64,000 nt of DNA from Mesoplasma chauliocola. Lineage in GTDB: Bacteria; Bacillota_I; Bacilli_A; Mycoplasmatales; Mycoplasmataceae. Of the stretch, positions 55,639 through 64,000 are shown piece by piece (position 1 is the first letter of the stretch; the number at the start of each line of letters is the position of its first letter). The notes under the pieces were generated by a model. That model saw only the letters and a list, made by a program, of their open reading frames with translations, was not told the origin of the DNA and did no database searches. Made by a program: the position numbers and the translations under genes. Where the stretch lies: contig NZ_CP023173.1 in NCBI RefSeq assembly GCF_002290085.1, positions 143,501 to 207,500 of the forward strand, written 5' to 3'.

Positions 55639-55644
55639 TATAAT
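55639..55644 (+). promoter_or_regulatory. -10 element upstream of ligA
   Basis: TATAAT 23 bases before the ligA ATG, with no strong -35. The 137-base AT-rich gap must also hold the divergent promoter of the minus-strand lipoprotein, which I could not place. Confidence 0.35.
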
Positions 55645-55667
55645 TATATAGATATAAAGGAGTTATC

Positions 55668-57668
<2,001 letters not shown>

Positions 57669-57673
57669 AAGAA

Positions 57674-57961
57674 ATGGATAATAAAAAATATTATATCGAA
57701 TTAGCAGGAGATTCAATGCTAAGTTTTACAGATAAAGAAATAGATGAAATTGTTGCTAAAGAAAATAGCCTAAAGCAAGAATTTGAGAAAGTTTTAAAAA
57801 TAGATACAACAAATGTTAAACCATTATTTTATCCTTATGATAGTATTCACACATACTTAAGAAGTGATGATGATTCAACAACTATTGATCAAAGTGTTAT
57901 TTTAAGTAATGCTCCAACTAGTGAAGGCGATTTTGTGACAATTAAAAAGGTGGTTAAATAA
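57674..57961 (+). CDS. gatC: Asp/Glu-tRNA amidotransferase subunit C
   Basis: 95 residues. It is a small acidic helical protein with Asp-Asp-Asp and Asp-Gln-Ser-Val-Ile-Leu-Ser-Asn-Ala-Pro near its end, the region that wraps the GatA-GatB interface. Identity is supported by position directly before gatA with TAATG overlap. Five bases after ligA. Confidence 0.88.
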   Translation: MDNKKYYIELAGDSMLSFTDKEIDEIVAKENSLKQEFEKVLKIDTTNVKPLFYPYDSIHTYLRSDDDSTTIDQSVILSNAPTSEGDFVTIKKVVK

Positions 57962-59409
57962 TGAATTATAAAAATTTATCAATTTTAGAACTACATCAAA
58001 AATTAGTTAACAAGGAAATTACAGTTTTAGAATTAACAAAATTAGTAATTGAAGAAACTAAAAAAATAAATGGTTCAAATGCAATTAATAATTTAAGTGA
58101 AGAATTTGCTTTAAAAAATGCAAGTAATTTAGATGCAAAATTTAATAGTAATTCTTTGTTATTTGGTATTCCATACTTTGCAAAAGATAATTTTGCTACA
58201 AAAAACATTGAAACAACTTCTTCATCAAATATTTTAAAAGGATACATACCACCTTTTAATGCAACAGCAATTTCTAAACTGGAAGCAAGTCATTCAGTTT
58301 TAATTGGAAAAACAGCTCTTGATGAATTAGGAATGGGTGGAGTTGGTCTTTATTCTTGCAATGGAATAATTACAAATCCTGCTGATTCACAAAGAATTGT
58401 CGGTGGAAGTAGTAGTGGAAGTGCTTATGTTGTAGCTAAGGGAATTGTGCCTTTTGCAACAGGCAGCGATACAGGTGATTCAATTAGAAAACCAGCTTCA
58501 TTTAATAATATAGTTGGTTTTAAACCCTCATATGGTGCAATAAGCAGATATGGTTTATTACCTTATTCTCCAAGTTTAGACACAGTTGGGTTTTTTACAA
58601 GAAATGTAACAGATATGGTAGTAATTTCAGATGCTACATTCGGATATGATGTTAAAGACGCTACAAGTTTTATTTCAAAACAAGAAAACATGTTTGAAAA
58701 AGTTAATAATTTAAAGGAAAAGACTAAATTTGCTTATATTAAAAAAGTAATTGATGATTTAAGACCAGAAGTTAGTCAGGAATATTATGATTTATTTAAA
58801 AAAATAAAAGCAAAAGGTCATGAGGTAGTTGAAGTTCAATTTAAACAAGAACTGTTAGACGTTTTATCACCTATTTATAAAATGATTTCATTTAGTGAAT
58901 CCGTTTCAACAAATGCAAACTTAGATGGAATTAAATTTGGTAAAAGAGAGTTCGGAAAAGATTATGTAGAAATAATAACAAATTCTAGAACAAAGGGTTT
59001 TGGGGATGAAGTTAAAAAACGTTTTATTGTTGGAGCTTTAAATTTAAATAAGGAAAATCAAACAATTTATTTAAACAAGGCAAAACAAGTAAGACGATTA
59101 ATAGTTGAAGAGTTAAACAAAATATTTGATCAAAATGATATTTTAATAATTCCTCCAACTGATAAAGTAGCTCCATTAATCAGTGAGTTAAAAAATGAAA
59201 AAACTGAAGGCAAAGAATATTTAGATGATATTTTAACTTTAGCAAATTTTAATGGGTCACCATCAATTACAATTCCATTTCTAAAAGAAAATAAATTAGG
59301 AATAGGTATTAATTTGAATGCTAAACCTAAAAATGATTTATTATGCTTACAAGCAGCTAAATTACTTGAAGATATAATTGGTATTAAAAATGAAATAGTG
59401 GAGGATTAA
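57961..59409 (+). CDS. gatA: Asp/Glu-tRNA amidotransferase subunit A
   Basis: 482 residues, amidase-signature enzyme. The Ser-cis-Ser-Lys triad is in Pro-Tyr-Phe-Ala-Lys-Asp and Gly-Gly-Ser-Ser-Ser-Gly-Ser-Ala. The usual Gly-Ser-Asp-Thr-Gly-Gly-Ser is here Gly-Ser-Asp-Thr-Gly-Asp-Ser, a Gly-to-Asp change in a conserved turn beside the nucleophile. It releases ammonia from glutamine for GatB. No TGA codon within it. Confidence 0.96.
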   Translation: MNYKNLSILELHQKLVNKEITVLELTKLVIEETKKINGSNAINNLSEEFALKNASNLDAKFNSNSLLFGIPYFAKDNFATKNIETTSSSNILKGYIPPFNATAISKLEASHSVLIGKTALDELGMGGVGLYSCNGIITNPADSQRIVGGSSSGSAYVVAKGIVPFATGSDTGDSIRKPASFNNIVGFKPSYGAISRYGLLPYSPSLDTVGFFTRNVTDMVVISDATFGYDVKDATSFISKQENMFEKVNNLKEKTKFAYIKKVIDDLRPEVSQEYYDLFKKIKAKGHEVVEVQFKQELLDVLSPIYKMISFSESVSTNANLDGIKFGKREFGKDYVEIITNSRTKGFGDEVKKRFIVGALNLNKENQTIYLNKAKQVRRLIVEELNKIFDQNDILIIPPTDKVAPLISELKNEKTEGKEYLDDILTLANFNGSPSITIPFLKENKLGIGINLNAKPKNDLLCLQAAKLLEDIIGIKNEIVED

Positions 59410-59410
59410 G

Positions 59411-60850
59411 ATGAAAAATTTTGAAATAATTATTGGAATTGAAAATCATGTTGAATTAAAAACTAAGACCAAAATGTTTTCATCTGCTCCTGTCAGTTAT
59501 GGAAAAACACCTAATACTAATGTAAATGAAACAGATATGGCATATCCAGGAAGTTTACCAACAGTTAATAAAAAGGGTGTTGAATTAGCAATTAGAACTT
59601 GTAATGCTTTAAATATGGAAATTGATACTTTAGTTAAATTTGATCGTAAGAATTATTTTTACCCTGATTTAACAAAAGGTTATCAAATAACACAACAATA
59701 CAATCCAATAGGTAAAAATGGAAAACTAAATATTAATGTTAATGGCGTAAGAAAAGAAGTTGATATTGAAAGACTCCACATTGAAGAAGATACTGCAAAA
59801 CAAATTCATAAAGAAGATTTAACATACATTGATTATAATAGAGCTGGAACAGGGTTAATTGAGATTGTAACAAGACCAGTTTTAAGAAGTGCTGATGAGG
59901 CATGCGCTTATGTTGAAAAGTTGAGAGAAGTTTTATTATTTTTAAAAGTAAGTGATGTGAAAATGAATGAAGGAAGTTTAAGAACAGATGTTAATATATC
60001 AATTAGACCTTTTGGAGCAACCGAATTTTCAAATAAAGTTGAAGTCAAAAACTTAAACTCAATTTCAAACATTAAAAAAGCAATTGAATTTGAAGTTGAA
60101 CGTCAAACAAAATTAATGTTAAATAATGAAGTAATAATTCAGGAAACTCGTAGATTTGATGACACAACAAATTCAACAGTTTCAATGCGTAGTAAATCTG
60201 ATGCTTTAGATTATAAATATTTTAGAGAACCAAATATTATGCCAATTCAACTTGATCAAAAATGAGTTGATGAGTGTATAGTAAATTCACCTGAATTAGC
60301 AGATATTAAGCGTAGCAAATATGTTGAAAAATTAAAAATATCAACAACTGATGCTAACATTATTCTTTCAAGTATTGAAATGAGTGAATTTTTTGAACAA
60401 GTTATTAAATTTACAAATAACTTTACAAAAGTTGCAAATATATTAATAAGTGATATTCAATCTTATTTAAATAATGAAAATATTACAATTGATAAGTTGG
60501 TTTTAAAACCAAAGCATTTAGCTGAAATGATTAATTTAGTTGATGAAAATGTTATTTCTTCAAAGCATACAAAAACAATTTTACCTATAATCATGAAAGA
60601 CAATAGCAAGTCTGTTTTACAAATAGTTGAAGAATTAAATATTAAAATGATTAGTGATGTGGCTCAAATAACTAATTTACTTCAACCAGTCATTGAAGCA
60701 AATTTAGAATTATTAGAACAGTATAATGAGAGACCAGAAAGAGTTACAAAAACTATTATGGGTCAGTTAATGAAAATTACTGGTGGAAACGTTAACCCAG
60801 AAGCAGGAATGGAAATAATAATTAAACTAGTAGAGCAAAAAGTAAAATAA
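59411..60850 (+). CDS. gatB: Asp/Glu-tRNA amidotransferase subunit B
   Basis: 479 residues. Gly-Ile-Glu-Asn-His-Val-Glu-Leu (usually Glu-Val-His), Tyr-Pro-Asp-Leu-Thr-Lys-Gly-Tyr-Gln-Ile, and Glu-Asp-Thr-Ala-Lys mark the GatB kinase core. The C-terminal YqeY-like tail domain (Val-Thr-Lys-Thr-Ile-Met-Gly-Gln) binds tRNA. One TGA Trp at about 60263. GatCAB converts Glu-tRNA-Gln to Gln-tRNA-Gln, needed if no GlnRS exists, as is usual in Mollicutes. Confidence 0.96.
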
Positions 60851-60878
60851 AATGAAGCAAAAGCTTCATTTTTTTTGT
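60851..60878 (+). terminator. Intrinsic terminator after the gat genes
   Basis: Perfect stem AATGAAGC/GCTTCATT, AAAA loop, then eight T, overlapping nothing and starting right after the gatB stop. Confidence 0.9.
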
Positions 60879-60890
60879 CTTTATAACAAA

Positions 60891-61337
60891 TTATTTTCTA
60901 ACAATAGGCCCTGTTAAAACTAAGAAACCTAAAATAATAACAATATAGAAACCAATAATTGATCCAATAGAAACACTAACTTCGCTATCTGCTAATAAAG
61001 TAACATTACCAACAATTAATAAAATAACTGCGATTAATGCAAGACCAATAGAAGCTGAGTTAAATAATCTTGCAAAAAGATTAATTCCAAAAATTCCTAA
61101 TACTAATCTAACAATTACTGGAACAATTGCAATACATGATAATGCTAATCCTGCGGCAAATAATTTTTGAGATGAAGCATATCTTTCCAATATTTGACTA
61201 TTGTATTTGATTGTTTCATTTCCAACTTTTGCTCCTACTCCGATTCAAAAAATTGTAATAATAACTAATAATGCAAATGCTGTTGCTGCAATTACAGAAA
61301 TAAGAGATCAAAGATTCTTTTTAGCTCATTCTTTCAT
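60891..61337 (-). CDS. Small four-helix membrane protein, unknown
   Basis: 148 residues from the ATG at 61337, preceded on the minus strand by AAGGAGG. Four hydrophobic segments are clear, near residues 10-32, 57-80, 84-108 and 118-142, with a short Lys/Glu N-terminus and an extracellular or cytoplasmic loop Gly-Asn-Glu-Thr-Ile-Lys-Tyr. Two TGA Trp codons in the first 40 residues. I do not recognise the family. It lies downstream of ktrA on the same strand, but a terminator separates them. Confidence 0.7.
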
Positions 61338-61384
61338 ATTTTTTCCTCCTTGGTAACTATTATAATGTATTTTTTATTAATTTT

Positions 61385-61420
61385 GAAACAAAAATAGCTA
61401 CCTTATTATGGTAGCTATTT
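61385..61420 (-). terminator. Intrinsic terminator of ktrA
   Basis: 11-bp stem AAATAGCTACC/GGTAGCTATTT with 7-nt loop. On the minus strand it is followed by TTTTTGTTT. The arm overlaps the ktrA stop codon. Confidence 0.85.
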
Positions 61421-62332
61421 GTTTTTAAGTGATTTTTTATTTTTCTCTAAATTTGAAGTATCAATTGTTTCATTTAAATTATCATCAAATATAATTGAAT
61501 CAAATAAATCATCAGCAGCTGTAGGTTCAAACTCAGTTTCAGCTTTAATTTTACTTTCAACAGTTTTTGTTAAATGTTTATAGTTGTCATTTTCAAGTTC
61601 ATCAAAAATAACTAATTCGTCATTAACGTCTTTTTTATCTTTTGCCCCACCTTGAATTTTTTCAGCCAATTCATTAATAACTGTAGTTCTAGCAAAAACT
61701 ACAACATCATCATTTTCTTTTAATTCTGTATAGTCATCAGGTAGTAAAATTTTTCCCTTGCGACGAATTTGAATAATATTAAAATCTTTTGTAGTAGAAA
61801 GGCCAGCTGATAAAATTGTTTTATTGAATATATTGTGGTTTGTAAGACTTAAAGTTGTTGAAACAAAATCTTCATCAATTGATTGAACATCTACATCTAA
61901 ATCAATATTAAACATTGATCTAGCAGCAACAATATTTCCAGCTAAAGCATCAGGAAGAATAATTTGATTGTCGCTTAATCCCAATGCTGTAAGAATTCTT
62001 TTATGTTTTTCGTCCCTAGCTCTAGCAATAATGTTTTCACATTCTAAGTCAATTAAATTTAAAACAGTCATAAGTCCTGCTTCAATGTTTGTTCCAACTC
62101 CAACAATAACAACATCATAAGCTTTAATTCCGTTTTTAGCTAATGCAATTTTGTTTGTTGAATCTAAAACTACAACATCAACACCATATTCATATTCTGA
62201 TAAATATAAATTTAATTTGTCTTCATCATAGTCAAAAACAGTAACTTGTTGCTTTTTGTCAACTAATGTTTTTATCACTGATAAACTGAAGTTTGAAACC
62301 CCAATAATTGCAATACTTTTTTTCTTTGCCAT
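61415..62332 (-). CDS. ktrA: Potassium uptake regulatory subunit KtrA (RCK/TrkA domain) with acidic tail
   Basis: 305 residues from ATG 62332, 6 bases after AGAAGGTG; a GTG 9 bases upstream is rejected. RCK-N Rossmann domain with Ile-Ile-Gly-Val-Ser-Asn-Phe-Ser and Val-Leu-Asp-Ser-Thr, then an RCK-C (TrkA-C) domain to about residue 215. Residues ~220-305 are an acidic, probably disordered extension (Asp/Glu/Lys-rich) not found in ~220-residue KtrA proteins. Gly-Val-Ser-Asn-Phe-Ser deviates from the usual Gly-x-Gly-x-x-Gly nucleotide loop. It forms a ring that gates KtrB, its divergent neighbour. Confidence 0.9.
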   Translation of the reverse strand: MAKKKSIAIIGVSNFSLSVIKTLVDKKQQVTVFDYDEDKLNLYLSEYEYGVDVVVLDSTNKIALAKNGIKAYDVVIVGVGTNIEAGLMTVLNLIDLECENIIARARDEKHKRILTALGLSDNQIILPDALAGNIVAARSMFNIDLDVDVQSIDEDFVSTTLSLTNHNIFNKTILSAGLSTTKDFNIIQIRRKGKILLPDDYTELKENDDVVVFARTTVINELAEKIQGGAKDKKDVNDELVIFDELENDNYKHLTKTVESKIKAETEFEPTAADDLFDSIIFDDNLNETIDTSNLEKNKKSLKNK

Positions 62333-62361
62333 TATACACACCTTCTTTGATAACTTTAATA

Positions 62362-62393
62362 ATTATACATTTGTAATAATTAAATTGTATAAT
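62362..62393. promoter_or_regulatory. Divergent ktrA/ktrB promoter region
   Basis: The 68-base gap holds TATAAT for ktrB on the plus strand (62388-62393) and TATAAT for ktrA on the minus strand (complement of 62362-62367). No clear -35 for either. The two polymerases would overlap, so the pair may be mutually regulated. Confidence 0.5.
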
Positions 62394-62400
62394 AATTACT

Positions 62401-64000
62401 ATGAATGGGGGTAATCAAATGGGTACTAAAAAAAATAAATCAGACAAGTCTGAATGATTTAAATTTAAAAAAGATAACTCTAAAAAAGATAAATTTGACC
62501 CTCAACACGCATTTTTAAAACTTAAAACTTGATGACCATTATCTAAAGTTTCAGGAAGAATTTTTTTAATTTATTTATTTATTGTTTTATTTGGTGGATT
62601 CTTATTGTGTATTCCTGGAATTGTAGTTAACAATGATTTAAATGGATATGATTTTAGATGAGATTACCTAACAGGAATATTTACAGCCTCAAGTGCTTTT
62701 AGTGATACTGGTATTAATATTATTGATCCATCCCATGATTATACTTTTTGAGGTCAATTAATTTTACTTATTTTAATTGAAATGGGTGGTATTGGAGTTT
62801 TAACTTTAAAAATAATTTTATTCATTTCGATTAATAAAAAGATTTCATTAAACGATACTATAGTTGCTCAATCTGAACGCGGAAATGATGTAAAGTCATC
62901 AACAATTGAATTAATTAAAGATGGTTTTATATGACTAACAATTGTTCAGCTAATTGCAGCAGGCATTTTATTCTTCTTATTTTTCTTTTCAGAACCAGCT
63001 TCTGAGACTTTAACATGAAATGCAACTGAAAATAAATATACTCAATTAGATGTTGTTTCACCTTATCATAATTTTATGAGATCAATTTGATTTGCAGTAT
63101 TTCATTCTACTAGTGCTATTAATAATGCTGGTTATGATATTGTTTCAACAAGCTCTTTACAGCCATATAATGTTGAAGGGCATCAAGTTTATGCAATTCA
63201 AATAGTTTTCTTATTAGAATGAGTTATTGGTGGATTAGGTTATCCAACTTTTCATGATATTAAAAGAAAAATTAAAGCAAGAAGAGTTGGACAAAAAGTA
63301 AAATTTAGTTTGTTTACTAAATTAAATTTCTATGTTTATTTCTCACTAGCAATTTTAGGACCACTAATGATTTTTGCAAGCGAGTATTCTAATCAATCAA
63401 ACTCATTGATATTTAATTACTACAGTTATCAAATTGATCCATTAACTCACATGAATACAAATGTAATTATTGCAGAAGCTAAACCTGGTTATGTTGTAGC
63501 CATGGACATTATATTTAATACAACAGCATGTAGAAATGCAGGATTTTCAACTGTTCCAATTAATGACTTTAACGCTTCATCAAAAACTATTTTATCTGCA
63601 TTAATGTTTATTGGTTCAGCCCCATCTTCAACCGCTGGAGGAATTAGAACAACAACATTTGCAATTATCTTATTATCAACTTGAGCAGTTATTAGAAATA
63701 AAAGTTATACAAGTGCATTTAAAAAAATAATTCCTGCAGAAACGGTTAGAAGAAGTTTTTCAGTATTCTTTATTTCAGTATTTATTTTAACTATTGTTAT
63801 TATATTAATATACTTTGATTCAAATGCTTATTTAACACCGGGTATGGTTACTGGTTCAAATAATGAACTAATTCAAAATCAAGGAGATGCAAGTGTAGTA
63901 CAAATTTTGACATTAATTACTAGTGCTTATGGAACTGTTGGTATGAATCCATTTACTCAACAACAAATGTATAATTTTGGAACATTAACTAAATTATTAA
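62401..64000 (+). CDS. ktrB: Potassium uptake membrane subunit KtrB, 3' end outside window
   Basis: At least 533 residues, cut by the window edge. The four pore-loop filters are visible: Ala-Phe-Ser-Asp-Thr-Gly-Ile, Ala-Ile-Asn-Asn-Ala-Gly-Tyr, Ala-Cys-Arg-Asn-Ala-Gly-Phe and Ala-Tyr-Gly-Thr-Val-Gly-Met, each with the selectivity Gly. This gives a four-fold MPM channel of the Trk/Ktr/HKT family. A ~50-residue basic N-terminus precedes the first helix. Two in-frame starts: ATG 62401, only 8 bases after the -10, and ATG 62419, preceded by GGGGGT. TGA Trp codons are frequent. Confidence 0.93.

Overview
The window is AT-rich Mollicutes DNA that reads UGA as tryptophan. Almost every long gene is interrupted by in-frame TGA where the protein family has Trp (SecY, AtpA, LigA, GatB, UvrC and S14, which ends Ser-Trp before TAA), and all TGA-split pieces keep one frame. 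The gene set and order, small intergenic gaps, TAATG overlaps, MOLPALP-type lipoproteins and an Entomoplasmataceae-style F-ATPase operon suggest a Mesoplasma/Entomoplasma (Mesoplasma florum-like) chromosome. The species assignment is inference.

Layout. 1-7137: end of an OppA-type binding protein, then ftsK, uvrC, greA, rsmI and tRNA-His. 7184-9888: a rhodanese-domain protein (minus strand), then rpiB, glyA and upp. 9950-16947: F1Fo ATP synthase operon (an AtpI-like gene, then atpBEFHAGDC) with its own promoter and terminator. 17076-17480: an Ohr/OsmC peroxidase. 17652-21557: a 1301-residue surface lipoprotein made of about 12 tandem ~84-residue units and ending in a DUF285/PARCEL-like region. 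21585-25353: nucleoside catabolism (pdp on the minus strand, a phosphohexomutase and deoC on the plus strand). 25469-44932: a long S10-spc-alpha ribosomal superoperon. It has cdd inserted after secY and lacks rpmD, and it runs into an ECF transporter energy module (ecfA1, ecfA2, ecfT) and truA. 44953-45105: an unassigned small RNA with promoter and terminator. 45167-55530: an accessory surface region with a giant FtsX-type permease, two convergent MOLPALP paralogues and a dead IS30-family element between them. 55668-60850: ligA and the gatCAB amidotransferase genes. 60891-64000: an unknown membrane protein and a divergent ktrA/ktrB potassium uptake pair, with ktrB cut by the window end.

How the genes fit together. 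Most of the window is core housekeeping: translation, protein export, proton-motive ATPase, DNA repair and segregation. A salvage theme recurs (pdp, phosphomutase, deoC, cdd, upp, rpiB), as expected for an organism that feeds on nucleosides and sugars. gatCAB supplies Gln-tRNA by transamidation. The novelty lies in the surface proteins, the small RNA, and terminal extensions or truncations of familiar proteins (EcfA1, KtrA, L29, L3, ATPase epsilon). I found no CRISPR array, prophage or new defence system.
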